A stretch of 64,000 nt of DNA from Sycobia sp. Sy_11 (GCA_018907035.1 JACCIC010000063.1:2246001-2310000); one strand, 5' to 3'; positions 34,757 to 47,750 are shown, counted from the first letter of the stretch. The notes: generated by a model not told the origin, from the sequence alone. Made by a program: numbers and translations.

Positions 34757-35250
34757 TAATAAAAATGAATATTTAAAATATACTTGAAATTTAACTATAT
34801 CTAACCTCTAATTCAATAAAAAAATGTATATGGTTTATTGTAAGAAATTTCCTTATAAGAATATATTTTACTTCAATTAGAAGTTTTAAACGATGCTTAT
34901 TATAAATTTTAGAAGGATACAAATATTCATTAAATAAAATAATTCCGTATTATTTAATTACATATTATTGTTTTTCATCATCGCGTAACACATTTGTGGG
35001 ACCTGGCAGGATGCGTTGAGGAACGCATAAAATCTCCATGCTGCTTGACAGCTTGAGAGAGAGAGAGAGAGAGAGAGAGATAATGTGTGCAAAGCATACA
35101 GTGTTTCCTTATATATCCCTACTGGGTTAAAATGCATGAAAATTTTTTTTTGTTAAAACGACGTTAAATAATAAAAGCACGAAATTTAAGATATTAAATA
35201 AAAATCATGAGAACTTTCAAGTACATAATTATGCATAATGTCTTCAGGAA
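34757..35250. other. AT-rich repeat remainder and (GA)n tract
   Basis: 34,759-34,870 continues the dispersed repeat (compare 14,850-14,960). A (GA)n run lies at 35,055-35,080. The rest is featureless until the Gypsy fragment. Confidence 0.5.
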
Positions 35251-35253
35251 CTT

Positions 35254-35952
35254 TATGCTATCTTGGCTGACAATGGTACCGAATCTGCGAACAACTTCGT
35301 TAAAGACAAGCTTGGAGCACTGGGTGTAATTCAGCAGTTTATCGCCCCGTACCATGTGCAAGCGAATCCAGTGTAGAGAGTCATTAGCACCATCAAATTA
35401 ATGATCTCAATCTTCATTCGAGAAGATCACCGAGACTGGGATCTCCACCTTCAAGAATTTGCCTTTGCAGAAAACACATCAGTACATTCGAGTACGTACG
35501 TATAATCTGCTTTCCTTAACTTTGGACGCAATCCAAGGGAAGGGCCAACGTACCGCAGTACACATGAAAACGCAGTAAAGAAAAACCTGATTAAAGCCAG
35601 TAACAAGCAGGTTTATTATTATAATAAAAATAGAAGGCAGGAAATTTTCAACACCGACGTATTGATGTGTCGACGAAATCACGTATTATCGTGCGGTTCC
35701 GACAATTTTTTGGACAAGCTGCCACCGAAATACATAGTCCTACATCGAGTCATAAAGAGAATTTCTCCTGTTATTTACAAATTGGAAGATGTAATCAATA
35801 GGAGGCGACCAAAAGTACACATTTCTGATATGAAATACTATCACCTCCATAACCAATCACCATCTTTTCCCACAGATACCATTCACGATGCACAAAGGAG
35901 TAAGATGAAGCCGAGAACTACGTCGATCCATAGAGAACGACTCATCCCGTAA
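35254..35952 (+). pseudogene. Gypsy-type integrase, C-terminal fragment
   Basis: The plus strand reads LADNGTESANNFVKDKLGAL (second catalytic Asp of the DDE core), then PYHVQANPV followed by a stop where the catalytic Glu (VERV) is expected, then STIKLMISIFIREDHRDWDL and the C-terminal tail KRISPVIYKLEDVINRRRPK with VHISDMKYYH. That matches the Ty3/Gypsy integrase core and C-terminal region, which inserts the cDNA into the host genome. The zinc-binding N-terminus, RT and RNase H are absent. The fragment is cut at its 5' end in AT-rich DNA. Confidence 0.75.
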
Positions 35953-35997
35953 ACCCGGAGAAGCGTATACCCCCGCCACATGATCTCCGATCACACT

Positions 35998-36937
35998 GAG
36001 ATACAGAAAACACGCATAACGGAGCATCTGGCCGGAACTGTCCCGGCAGCAGAGCAAATATCGATGGCCAATATACTAGAAGCCATAAATCAGGTCGAAG
36101 AGGTTTGCGCTCAAGGTGATCTCATTGAATTGAGTCCCGATTTGACACAAGAGTTCGCCATTGATGAGGAACGAGCGATGGTTGTTATAACTGTCGATAA
36201 AAGTCCGTTGGCTTTATCTCTCTTAGATATGAGTAATCCCTCATACCCAAGGGAAGGAAAACTCTCCCACCCATTCCCTACTGAACCATACCAACTGTTG
36301 AGACACTCAAAAAAAGGCTAAGGATACAAATTTTATCTACAACCCTTTCAACAGAAATTACGACGATTTGGGAGAGAAGATTACGGTCGGAATCGGATTG
36401 GACAGTAATGACTTGCAAAATACGGGTCCGTTAGAGGCATGCGGCAGGAGAATTGACGTCCATCGGACACCAGCGAGTTCTATCCTGTAATCGTCAGGAC
36501 GACAAATACGTTCCACCAGTCCTCTCCCCTATCGTCCTGGTCCTCAGAACAACTAGAAGCCACCAAAAGAGCTTGCAGGCCTAAGAGAGCCGGTACTGCT
36601 ACAGGTACAGGCGATGTTAAAGGATCCCACCAAAAGCAACCCAGCCATGCCAGCCCTCTTGGACTTAGCAGTGGTATCTTCACTGGATTTCGTGCCTCCC
36701 AAGCGATCCCACTCTTCAGTCCCAGCATCCCCACTATCGTCAACAATGCGCAAGTCCTTTTCGCGCAAAGGATGCTGGAACTGTACCGAGAAAGGACACC
36801 GTTATTCCTACTGTCCATGCAAAACTAAATTCTGCTATAGGTGTAGTAGATCGACAAAAGACGTTCACACATGTACCTTTTATCTGAGTACGGTCGTCCG
36901 TCGCGGCTTCTTTTTGGGAGGGGGAGAGTGGTCTTGA
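35998..36937 (+). pseudogene. zinc-knuckle (gag-like) ORF 3' of the integrase, broken
   Basis: It begins within about 50 bp of the integrase end, in the same direction. The first part (ISMANILEAINQVEEVCAQG, to about 36,321) reads as an acidic helical segment. After a stop and frame changes, a Pro/Ser-rich part leads to zinc-binding sequence near 36,775-36,880: CWNCTEKGHRYSYC (CX2CX4HX4C) then CYRCSRSTKDVHTC. Such knuckles bind nucleic acid in retroelement Gag proteins. A Gag after the integrase is unusual. Either it belongs to a following element whose LTR is lost, or the element carries a third ORF. Confidence 0.5.
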
Positions 36938-38470
36938 TTCGCCGTCGTCTAAAAAGAAGGTGAAGACGACGCGACAGCCGCGGGGACGCAAGTGAGAAGA
37001 TGACAATCGCAGCGAAGCGACCAAACCCAGACTGGAACATCCCACAGCTGAACAAACAATACTAGTGCAGATCATGGAGGTCAGGAGCGTAATTGGCCAA
37101 AGGTCGCAATCGGTAATAATCATCATGCCGGGGGCATCTGTCTACATGAATAAGTATACCACAGCACCAGTGCAAAGCACATTCCCCTGTCCCCTACCTA
37201 GTAAATGTCCCTGACCGCTGCATAATCTTTGCTCATGTATATAACTGTCCCTTACCGTTCCAGTTATGATCACCGGCTCATGTTTACAAGCGACCCCAAC
37301 CATCTCAGCCATCATTCATATAGTCAGAAAGCTTACAAATAGAGTCACCTCAAATATACTCCTTATCGTGTTACTATTTGTGACGGTACAAGTGTGGATC
37401 GAGAGGTGCATTACGGCGAAGGTGGCGCTGCATTTTTTTTCTTTTCTATCTTTTTTCTATTTGAATATATTCACGAGTTAGACGGAATCCCGAACTGGTG
37501 ACCCGCAAGTAAAATCATTTTCCTTTCATTTTTTTTGTCCTACGTACCGTAGTTGAAACGAGTTAAGGCTCAGTGGTTTACCATCCACTTCGGTTCTTCT
37601 CGCGCGATATATCGATTGCGCCGCAACGACAAGAACAACTTCGGCTATCACCGAGTGCGTACGTAAGTTACTGCTCCTGACGGTTATACTCCCACTTGAT
37701 ATACTAGACTGTACGCAAGCCCGCGCAAGTGCCACCAAATTGCAACCATCCCGGGAAGAAGAAGAGGGAATAAGAATTCTACCATTCAGGTCGTGTATAT
37801 GATCGCACTATCGTCGTACGAGAAGAGAAGCGCGAAACAACCCGGCTTCGCCGTCGCATCAAGCGCGCTTGACTGTCATCCATCGACCTCTCGCCACCGT
37901 TATCTGACGTCAACGACGCCGTACTACCGCGCCGCTAGAACGCGCCACCGAGTCCATCCAGAGGACAGTGATGCTGAGATCTGCTCCACAGAAAGGCAGC
38001 GAAGTCCTCCTTTGCAAGTACCATTATTATTCATATGTGATGCAGAAACTTCGCGTCCTCTAAGTGCGCGTGCCGCGTCCTTCCCCCCGTGTTCTTTCCC
38101 CCCGCGCCTACCGTCACGCGAGATAGCCGCGTTTGAGCTCCCCAAAGCACGCATATATATCTCTCGTATTTGAACCTGCTCGGGATTTACCGTCTCATGG
38201 ACTACCGCCCCCCATGTATATAGTAACTAGATCAGTCGAGCATAATATACTGCGATAACTGTTATACGTATGTACATAGATATAGATAGATTACGGGCGT
38301 CAATAAATATCAACGTTACACATTACTTATTGTACGCGCATATTTCATTTTCCACCTCGTTTTCTCTTGCATTCATCTCTCTCTCTCTCTCTATCAAGGT
38401 ACAACGAGAGCGTCCGCGAACACATCGCAACGATACCATCAGATAAGGTAAGAATAACCTCCTCTCAAAA
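36938..38470. other. GC-richer unidentified stretch, possibly retroelement LTR/leader
   Basis: No recognisable protein. Overlapping ORFs on opposite strands (such as 37,793-38,173 plus and 37,924-38,154 minus) are not credible. The composition differs sharply from the AT-rich filler. At about 37,486-37,505 the sequence 'cccgaactggtgacccgc' is reminiscent of a retroelement leader or primer site, but no paired LTR was found. Confidence 0.3.
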
Positions 38471-38475
38471 CAAGG

Positions 38476-38477
<2 letters not shown>

Positions 38478-38523
<46 letters not shown>
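38478..38523. repeat. (AT)n microsatellite
   Basis: Uninterrupted AT tract. Confidence 0.95.
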
Positions 38524-38527
<4 letters not shown>

Positions 38528-38809
38528 TTCTAATCAAATATGTAAGAACGAGACGGCTAATTTGACTTTAAATGCCGTTCTGAAAAAGAAGAGAGGGAGC
38601 TAGCATAAGATTGAAAGAGTGTAGCATATACATAAAGAATAGTGACGAGAAGGGTGCATTGCTATACATGCGGTACCCTAATACATTAGTTAGAACGGAC
38701 AGCCAAAGATGCACATGAGTTGGCTCGCATTGTTGAAACTAAGGTTGGCCATAGCGTATCCACTTTGGTTCTGACTAATCTTATTACTTTGGAGATAATG
38801 ATATAGATG

Positions 38810-39200
38810 AGGTCACTACAAAGGATGAAGTCTTAGAGGCTCTGAAATCACACCTCGAAGTAAAGGAGACTCACATGCTAATCGCTCCTTGCGCAAGCTT
38901 ATGGGGTACTCAGACGGCGGTGGTGTCTGTACCATATAGCCACGCAGCTGAGTTACTATGTGCAGGGCATGTTCGAATCGGATGGTTCCGCTGCAGAGTT
39001 CGAAAAAAACAAAAATAAGGCGCTGCTTCAGGTGTCGGCAGACTGGACATTTAGCGGCCGTGTGCTCGGGCCCTGACAGAACTAATCTTTGCAGGCACTG
39101 CGGTGGAAAAGACCATCTATCCAAGCTGTGTGGAAACGAGCCCTGCTGTTTAATCTGTAAATGTGAAGGAAAAAAGGAGATTTACCATCCAGCATACAGC
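38810..39200 (+). pseudogene. R1-type gag, C-terminal part with three CCHC knuckles
   Basis: This nucleic-acid-binding ORF1 protein packages the element RNA. The upstream frame reads DEVLEALKSHLEVKETHMLI, then AELLCAGHVRIGWFRCRVRK. After a frameshift (about 39,010) come RCFRCRQTGHLAAVC, LCRHCGGKDHLSKLC and CCLICKC, i.e. two CX2CX4HX4C knuckles and a partial third. This spacing is characteristic of R1-clade Gag. Coding pieces are recognisable from about 38,810; the N-terminus was not found. Confidence 0.75.
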
Positions 39201-39246
39201 TATAAGTACCCGATCACTGTCGAGTTTTTAAACAGACATAAAACAT

Positions 39247-40296
39247 GGGAATACTCCAACTGAATACTAACCATTGCGTAGCGTCCCATGACCTGCTGAA
39301 ACAGACAATAAAAGAACTAAGAATAGATATTGCTGTAATCTCCGAACCATATTGTGACAAGGACAGACCACAGCGCTGGATAAATGACACAAGCAATAGA
39401 GCTGCCCTCTGAATTGGTCAAAATAGGCAGGTACTAAAGCAGTTGAGTCATCGGGGCGAATTGATATCCTGGGCTAAAATACAAGAAATATACGTCTTTA
39501 GTGCATATGCTCCTCCAAGTTTGACGTACAAGCAGTTTGAAATCCTTGTAGCTAAATTAGTTGATGAGGCCATGGACAAGAAACCATTATTAATCGCTGG
39601 CGATTTTAACGCGTGGTCTACAGCCTGGGGAAGCGTTTCAACAAATAACAGAGGTAGTTTGCTGCTAGATGGCCTTAATTCTCTTCAACTCCACGTGCTT
39701 AATAAGGGATTTGAATCCACTTTCATTAGGGGAGATAGACAATCAGTCATTAATGTAACTTTCGCCAGTGATGACTTGATTCAGCGGATCCTTAATTGGA
39801 GAGTAAGCGACCTTTGCACCCATAGTGATCACAGGACGATCTTGTACAAGATTACAGATATAAAAGTGAAGAACAAGTGCAATGAGTGGATGCCACACGG
39901 AAATGGAACATCAGATCACTAGATCGTGAAGTGTTCGCCACTATCATATCAGAGGAGCGTTTAGAATATGCTGCACCAGGCCACCTGGTAAATGCACTCA
40001 TGAAGCATATCTCTGAAGCATGCGATGCGTCGATGACTAGGACTAAGAGCGGATTTAAACATCGTCAATCTGACTACTGGTGGACAAATGAAATGGCAGA
40101 ATTGCGCAAGCAATGTCATCGTGCACGTAGACTTGCCCAAAGAGCCCGCACTCATCTCGATACGTTTAATAGTTTATTTAAAGCAGCACAAAGAGTTCTT
40201 GCCAAGGCCATTAAGGCAAGAAGCGTCGATGCTGGCTTGAACTGTGTGCAGAGGCCAACAATGACTTATGGGGACGACCATACAAAACAGTCATAG
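39247..40296 (+). pseudogene. R1-type endonuclease domain
   Basis: This is the apurinic/apyrimidinic-like endonuclease that nicks the target for target-primed reverse transcription. From the ATG at 39,247: ILQLNTNHCVASHDLLKQTI and IDIAVISEPYCDKDRP. A TGA at 39,410-39,412 may be a decayed Trp. It resumes with YVFSAYAPPS, LLIAGDFNAWSTAWGS (catalytic GDFNA motif) and THSDHRTI (SDH motif). A frameshift near 39,890 leads into the linker read from 39,886 on, WNIRSLDREVFATIISEERL. The catalytic residues are present, so it died mainly from shifts and the nonsense codon. Confidence 0.85.
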
Positions 40297-40341
40297 CACG
40301 ATTGAGTAGGGCACCAATATAACCCACTAGCACAGTATTGA

Positions 40342-42215
40342 TTGATAAGATTGTTTCCGCTCTCTTTCCCAATGACACCCAAGAACTGTAATGCGCACGC
40401 AACACTCGGACGATATACCTCCTATAACAAAAATGCTTATGCTAAGATTAGAGACAATGCTGCCCCTGGCCCTGATGGTATTCCTAATGCTGCAGTTAAG
40501 TTGGCGATACAGAAGAACCTATCTATATTTCTAAAAGTATATAATGCTTGTCTTCTTGAGGGTATTTTTCCTGATTGCTGGAAAACTCAAAGGTTAGTCC
40601 TGTTACCTAAGGGCCATAAGCCACTTGATGATCCTTCATCATACAGGCCATTGTGTATGCTCGACACGGTAGGTAAAATATTTGAAAAAATAATATGTAG
40701 CCGACTGGAAGCATTCATTGAAGGATGCACGGCGTATCCTCACGCCCATGTGGATTTCGGAAATGAAAATGAACAGTCGATGCTATTAAACTGGTAGTGT
40801 GTACCGCAAGAAATGCAATTAGTGGTAAGAGATGGAAAGGTGGCACTAAACAGTATTGTGCCATTGTCGCTCTAGATGTCAAGAATGCCTTCAACTCACC
40901 GCGCTGGTCTTCTATTATGAATTCTCTGAAAGAGTTCGTAGTACCTGGTTATGTACAGAACGTCGTGGTCAGCTACTTTGAGAATAGGATAATATTATAC
41001 CGAACGGATGAAGGCATTGTATCGCATAAGGTTACTGCGGGGGTCCCCTAGGGCTCGGTTATGGGACCTATATTGTGGAATATTCTGTATAATGGCGTTT
41101 TGAGGATTTCACAACCACCTGGTTCATTAACAGTAGGCTACGCCGACGATATCACTCTAGTAGTGACGGTTAAGACCCTTGATGAACTCACTGAAAATGC
41201 CAATCAGGCAATCAGCAACATCAATAGATGGATTAAGTCGGCTGGTCTACAATTAGCGGAACACAAGACAGAAATAGTTCTTGTCAGCAGTCGTAAGAAA
41301 GTAGATAGTATTATTACTCTTAAAGTTGGTAGCTGCCGCATTAGTTCTGCGCCATCTTTACGATACTTGGGTTTACAGCTTGGTGCCAGGTTAAACTTCA
41401 AAGAGCATCTAAAGATATCTGTCGAAAAAGCGCAACGAGTTTCAGCTGTCTTGTGTCGGCTCATGCCTAACATTGGTGGCCCACGCCCACCCCAGAGGAA
41501 GCTATTAGCTTATGTTGTTAATTCTGTCAGCATGTGTGCAGCGCCAATCTGGCATCATGCATGTGGAATTAAATCGTATTGTGAGCTGGTCATTGCGACC
41601 CATCGCCGCTCCTGTATACGTATTATTAGTGGTTACAGGACAGTATCCACCGACGCTGCTGAGGTACTTGCCGGAATTCTTCTTTTCGATTTAGCTGCAG
41701 ATGAACTGGCTAGGCTGCACAACATATGTAAGGCCACAGTGGATTTTCTACAAGGTGCAAAAAACGTGGAACGTCATCGTTCTATAGAAATATGGCAAAA
41801 ACGATGGACCGATTCTAGCAAAGGCCGATGGACTTATCGTATCCTTCCAGACATACACAGATGGATCAACAGGAAACACGGGGAATTAGATTTCCTAACT
41901 CAGTTGCTGACTGGACATGGTTATTTTAGGTCCTATTTCCACCGCTTTCACCTGGATAATAATGATTTCTGCCCCATCTGTCCGACTTTGGTCGAGGATG
42001 CCGAGCATATATTAGTGAGCTGCCCTCGTTTTAGAACACACCGTGAGCACTTGATGAACATCATCAATAAGCCAATAAGACCAGAGAGCATCCTATCAAT
42101 AATGCTGGAATCTTCTGAAAACTGGAAGGCAGTAGCCAGTTTCGCAAAAGAGGTGATGACCAAACTTAGATATGCCGATAGAACTAGGCGAATGGCCCAG
42201 GATGAACCAGGCTAA
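40342..42215 (+). pseudogene. R1-type reverse transcriptase with C-terminal Cys/His motif
   Basis: Motifs in order: DNAAPGPDGIPNAAVKLA, PLDDPSSYRPLCMLDTVGKI, AIVALDVKNAFNSPRW (catalytic Asp), GVP followed by a stop where GVPQGS is expected (TAG at 41,049-41,051, one base from CAG), GPILWNILYNGVLR, GYADDITLVV (catalytic YADD at 41,139-41,150), and FCPICPTLVEDAEHILVSCP (C-terminal zinc motif at about 41,968-42,030). A frameshift near 40,740-40,760 precedes GFRK, after which two TGA codons interrupt. The final stretch from 41,061 is open for 384 codons to 42,215. Confidence 0.9.
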
Positions 42216-42420
42216 CTGATTCTATTTTAAGATACAGAGGATGAACACCGAACCCCTGATCACCTGTGTGGATGGGGGACGTAGGATAGTGTCATAAGAA
42301 GAGAAGTCGTATAGGCTAACTAACAGCCCCGCCGAAGTAATATTCCCGGATAGTTCCGGCGGGATGCTGGTTTCGAGAGACCACTAGTGCTCTGCCTACG
42401 CCTAATAAAAAAGAAAAAAA

Positions 42421-42453
42421 ACACACACACACAAACACACACACGCGCACGTA

Positions 42454-42492
<39 letters not shown>
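42421..42492. repeat. (CA)n microsatellite
   Basis: CA tract with GC interruptions (acgcgcacgt), immediately after the A-rich end of the non-LTR element. Confidence 0.9.
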
Positions 42493-42497
<5 letters not shown>

Positions 42498-42568
42498 ATC
42501 TCCATACTCCTAACTTTTAACCAAATTACTTACTCAAAAATGCCAAGCGTCTTGGTGGTCGCAAGCGA

Positions 42569-42571
<3 letters not shown>

Positions 42572-42615
<44 letters not shown>
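42572..42615. repeat. (AT)n microsatellite
   Basis: Uninterrupted AT tract. Confidence 0.95.
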
Positions 42616-42617
<2 letters not shown>

Positions 42618-44134
42618 AAAGTTGTTCAGCAATGATTTACACAATTTTATACGAAACTTTGGTTAATGGAATGTTACAAAAAATATCATATAAAATTAAA
42701 TGATATTAATTATTTCATTAATGAATAGAATGGGATCTCTTAATTATGAATAGTGAAATAAGTATAGAAATAAAAAAAAAAAAAGGTATAAAGATAACAG
42801 CATATAATATTTCCAAATTAATTTTTTTTTTTCGAAAATTTAGATATACAAAATTGTCTGTTTAAGGTAAACAATTATAAAATTAATTATTATACTTAAT
42901 TTTTAGGATGACAAAATCCAATACACAATAGACTTTATTATTTTATAATTCTTTCAAGCTGTTAGTTTATGTATTGTATGAAATTATTTTTTATTAAACA
43001 GATAACATAATAAATTATTATTCTATAAATATGAAATTCTTGCAGTATAGTAATTAAAACTTGCATATGAAATAAAATTATTATTTAATAGACATAAATA
43101 AAAGGACCTAGTTTATACCTTTTTTTAATTTTACTATAACAATGTTGAAATTTTTCATTCTAAGATTTGTCTATTTTATAACCATAACAGTTCAATTATT
43201 TTTAGTTCGTAGTGACTAGATTTCAGCCTACTCAAAGTTATTAGATGTCTACGAGGTGATGTATAACGCTAATTTTCGATTCTGTTCTGAAAGTTTTGAA
43301 AGTATTTTTTCAGCTTGTGTTGGTCATTCTTTGATTTGCTTCTAATTTTTTAGTATTCCTGTGAAATTCTACTTTTTATCTATTCTTGCGCGATAAATTA
43401 GCCATTATAACTCCTTTTTTCTACACTTAAATTTGGAATTATTTTTTTGTACGAGGAATGTATTCTAAGGAATTTTTCTTCTTCATTTTAAAGAAAACCT
43501 AGTTGCCACTCTTTAGACGTATAATTTTTAGATATAAAGAAATTGAATATTTTCATTTTATTGGCTTTATATATAAAATGTTAGTTTTGTTATTGCAATG
43601 CTATAATATGTAAGTAGTAAATAAAAATATTAAATTTTTATAGTTTTGCGTATTATCTAAATAAATTTGAATTTGTCAGGATTGCCGTGCTCTTTTTCAT
43701 TTACAATTACATTTTTATTGTATTATTTTTTTTTACAATTTTATCTTATTAATCTGTATTTATAATCTAAAATTGGTAATGTAATCTATAATTTGTGTCG
43801 AACAGAACCGTACTTGATTCTATCGGGTAAAGAATATAAAAATACTAATTATAGGGAACATAATGGCACACTAGACTATTCATTATATAAAATTATGTAA
43901 TTTAAAAAATAATCAAATCATTATTTGATATTTATCTAAAATAGATTATTTTATTTATTGTATTAAATTATTTTTAAATTACTTACTCTAAATAAGCGTA
44001 TTTTAGAAAATAATAAATTAATAGAAATTATATAATCTTTGAAAACAAATTTCAATTGTTTTTATCCTTCTATATTACAATATTTATATAGCAAATTCGA
44101 ATAAAAATTGTGTCATTTGTCTGATGCAGTTTCC

Positions 44135-44191
<57 letters not shown>

Positions 44192-45673
44192 CAATTTTAA
44201 CCTGCAATAGTAAGAATGACCAAAAATTCAATTACAATACGAAAATGATACAATAACTATAAAGAATAAAAATACTACGTTTAAAAACCAATTTGTATCT
44301 TTACTTTATTTAAAATTAAATATGACATAGAACATTTTATAAAAAGATACTGTATGAAAATAAAATAAGAATGAGAATTTTTCTGGTTTTAAAATAAAGC
44401 ATCATTAAAATATGTTCTCTCATTGCCATTATGTTTATGTAATTTGGTATATCTATGGAAGAATGTTTGGACGGATACTGTCAAAAATTGAAGCGTGTTT
44501 GCATTTGTGGAGAATTGTAGCGTTTAACGAGAGTGCGTAGAATGTGCGTCAGCTTCAGTTTCGTTGCTTGTTAATTTTGACCTGCATTTATGGCCATTCT
44601 CTCGGACGGTTGGCAACAAATGTGAACTTTGTACATCATTGTAAAATATGCGCTTAAGTTGTAGATCGTCGTCTTTTAGGGAAAATCTGCGGAACAGATG
44701 CGTCACTAACTATGTATACGCTTATAGTGTGAAAATTCAAAGTGCGATATGTTCTAAAAGGGCGACGAACGAGGTAATTTGTAAAGTATTCTTCTTATAG
44801 TTCGACAGTTCTTCTGTAGCCTCCGAAAAGTTCAGATCTCATGTATACAAATATCAAATATACATCCATGAAACCTCTACCTTATTTACTCTGAGTTTCT
44901 TCTTTTCTTATATCCAAAAATTAGTTTCTTCGAATGAAAAATTTCGGAGCAACGTACCCTCAACGCGGTACAGATACATTCACTAGCGAATTTAGGTATA
45001 CGTGGCTTGGTGATAAAATCAGGGCGTAGCCCCCATCTATGTTACGAAAATAGCACTTTTTTCTAGGAACATAAATTTTAGATTCAGAAATTCGGTCTAA
45101 TAAATAATAAAAATTTATTCAATTTTTAACTATTTAAAAAATAAAATTACAAACTAAGTATACATTTATAATAAAATTTTTAAGAAAAGTAAAAGATCTA
45201 GGCGAGTTTGATATGTTTTTAGAATATTAAGAACTTTCAAAAATAAATAACTATTATTGTAAAATTTAACTTGGTTCGAAAAAATTTGTCTTTATTGTTT
45301 GTATTTGTGTTTTTTTCTCTATCCATATGTTATTAGAATATGTTTCTATCGCATGTACTGCCATTCTTTTTTAACATATTTGCGGCGTTGTTATATTTTA
45401 TTTTTTACGCTGTATTAGAACTGCTTCTTTGGCTGCTTTGCTGGAAATACGATTTTCAGTGTTGTTTGAATGAGCAGATGTCCTTAAGACATCTATTTTG
45501 ATTTCTTTTCTTGACTTATTGAATTTTATGTGTATATAATTCATTTCATTAACCACTTAATTATTGGCGCTGAGATTGTGCAATGAATTTAGTACACATT
45601 GTCTGTCATTATATTAGTATAATATTTTATTGTATAAAGACGGTAAGACCGATAAAAATATTTATGAATCTAC

Positions 45674-45714
<41 letters not shown>

Positions 45715-46014
45715 CCCTTAGATATACACACCTTAGGGTTGAGATATATTTTAATTAACTTGTAATAATTTCTAATTACTTTTTAATTTTTATCGATATA
45801 TATATTTAATAAGGTATTATTTTCAATTTTCAAATAAATGAAAATTTAATTAATCATTATTTTTAATTAATACAATAGCTTGTGTTGATGTGGCAGCATC
45901 GCATTGTATATGATTTGATAGACAGCATGCGAGTGCTTATGATTTTCTAAACGATGAACCACAAATCCGAACAGAGTCGATCCAACCTCTCGACAAATGT
46001 CGTAGAGCTGATCC

Positions 46015-46062
<48 letters not shown>

Positions 46063-46360
46063 ACATGGTGGATTCGATTAGGCGAACTCAGGTTCGAACA
46101 TTGACGCGCGGTCGCTCTCGTACGGCCCGCGTGAGTTAGATAACTATATTTTGAGAACCCGTATTTATAGTCCGAAGTTTACGAACGTATACGCGAGAAA
46201 CACAAAATATTGATAAAGGAAAGTAAAGCATTTGAACAAGAGGAGTTAATTGAAGTACTTTTTATTTACACTTCTTTACAGCTTTAGATACCGACAGAGA
46301 GTGTCACATCGTTGATTATTAATTCATTTATACCCTTCAGTATCTTTGTCTTTTCTTCTT
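42616..46360. other. AT-rich non-coding region with microsatellites
   Basis: No supported gene. (AT)n tracts lie at 44,138-44,190, 45,677-45,709 and 46,018-46,059. A short match to the AT-rich dispersed repeat (the 'aaaagtaaaag...taggcgagttt' phrase) lies near 45,185. A somewhat GC-richer patch at 44,480-44,780 is open on the minus strand for 60 codons, with no recognisable content. Confidence 0.5.
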
Positions 46361-47750
46361 TACTGATGATCCGTATGGGATGTTTAGTCTTTCGCAGATC
46401 CAGATAAAAGATAGCCTACAGAGAACAATAGGAGCTGATAAGATGCCATACAGATCGATGCGTTTGTGCACTCGTGTGATTCATATAACTCGCGCAACCC
46501 ACGCTGCTCCTTGTTTTCGCCGTCCGGGGAATAAGCGCCCGTCGGCGGTAGAGTCTCGGCGTGCCACGACGCGCCGGCCCGTTACAACAAAAAAATTGAC
46601 TCGCGAAAGCGCGAGCCTACTTACTTGCTCTGGCAACGAGCACCGCGTCCGCAATAAGCTCAGATCACACGGCGAAAGCTCTTCGCCGTGCTCGCGGAGG
46701 CGGGTGAATCCTGCGCGCAAGATCAACGCGATGCGGGAAAATAAACAGGGAAGGTAGAGACAGACAGAGAGGAAAAAAACACAGAAATAAACGCGAACGT
46801 GCTTTTCAGATATAAAATTTATTTCTAGCGCGACAATCTACCGGGTTACAATATTAGAAGCCGCATGGCTCGCGCGCCTACAATAACGACCGCGAAATCC
46901 CGCAGGCCGCAATACGCGTGCACGCTCTCTCACTCACTCTATCTCTCTTTCTCTCACACGCATGCTCCTCCGCCCGCTGGCGGAGCGCTTCGCAAAGGCG
47001 CACTCGCATAGACTAACATGTGTGTACTCACGACAGGGCGTCCCCTAGGAGTATGGACGTCGATGCAGGGCGGCACGCGCAAACACACGCAGGCAACAGA
47101 CGGCAGCAGTCCGTCTACACCGTCTGCGCAGACACGGCACAAACGCGGGCACTAGCGCGGCAGGTGCTGGGCGATGGCGGGAGTCGCAGGGCCTCCTGCA
47201 CGATTCTGGCGACACCAGCAGTCGTCGGCTCCAGCGCACGATCCCCTCGGTCTCACGTGCTCCTCTCGTTCATAGATTCGGGACGCGCCGCTGCAGAAGG
47301 CGCAGATCTTGTCGCGAAGTTTTTCTTTCCTCCGTGGAACGTCTGAAGCGCGTATCTAAATATCCGCTTTGTTCGCTTTACACGACTCGGTCGCACGTGG
47401 CTCTCCTGTTATTATGCAAGACGAGACTAAACTGTTCTATCCGCCTCTCCGCGACGAATGTTCGCTCCCCTCTCTCCCCGCTCTGCTCTCCACCGCCGGC
47501 CAGCCGTCAGGTCGAGGTCGTGCAGTGTTTACGTTCGATGCACACGCCGCGGCTAACAAGTCGCATTTCGGTTGCGGCCTCGTTACACCCCCCTTACAGA
47601 CGCTGCTTGCCTCGGTGAGCAGATCTGCTACAGAACCGCGGCGCTCACGACGTGCATCCTCTCGAAGCCATCGCCGTGGAGGGCGCAGAAAAATAAGGAC
47701 CGGTTTGAAGGGGATGAGGTTTGATATACACCTTTAATACGGATGAAACA
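46361..47750. other. GC-rich stretch 3' of the Gypsy element, possible LTR region
   Basis: GC content is far above the surrounding DNA and ORFs overlap on all strands without recognisable protein. Two perfect hairpins are present: CTCGCG-AAAG-CGCGAG near 46,600 and CACGGCGAA-AGCTC-TTCGCCGTG near 46,670. A third, CTCCGCC-CGCT-GGCGGAG, lies near 46,968. On the minus strand an AATAAA-type signal lies near 46,819. It may be the 3' LTR of the minus-strand Gypsy element, but I could not find a matching 5' copy. Confidence 0.35.

Larger units (their letters stand above)
38640..42412 (+). mobile_element. R1-clade non-LTR retrotransposon, inactive
   Basis: The order gag with CCHC knuckles, apurinic-type endonuclease, reverse transcriptase and a C-terminal Cys/His motif is the R1/TRAS-type layout. 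The 3' untranslated part (42,216-42,412) ends in an A-rich run directly followed by a CA microsatellite. It appears close to full length in its coding part but carries several stops and frameshifts. The 5' limit is uncertain. Confidence 0.85.

Noticed and set aside
37793..38173. 126-codon ORF in a GC-richer patch
   Set aside because: An antisense ORF covers the same bases, composition is biased, and no motif or homology is apparent; left as unidentified sequence.
46380..47618. Series of ORFs suggesting a GC-rich host gene
   Set aside because: ORFs overlap in all frames of a GC-rich island, share no motif and have no splice-like organisation I could defend.
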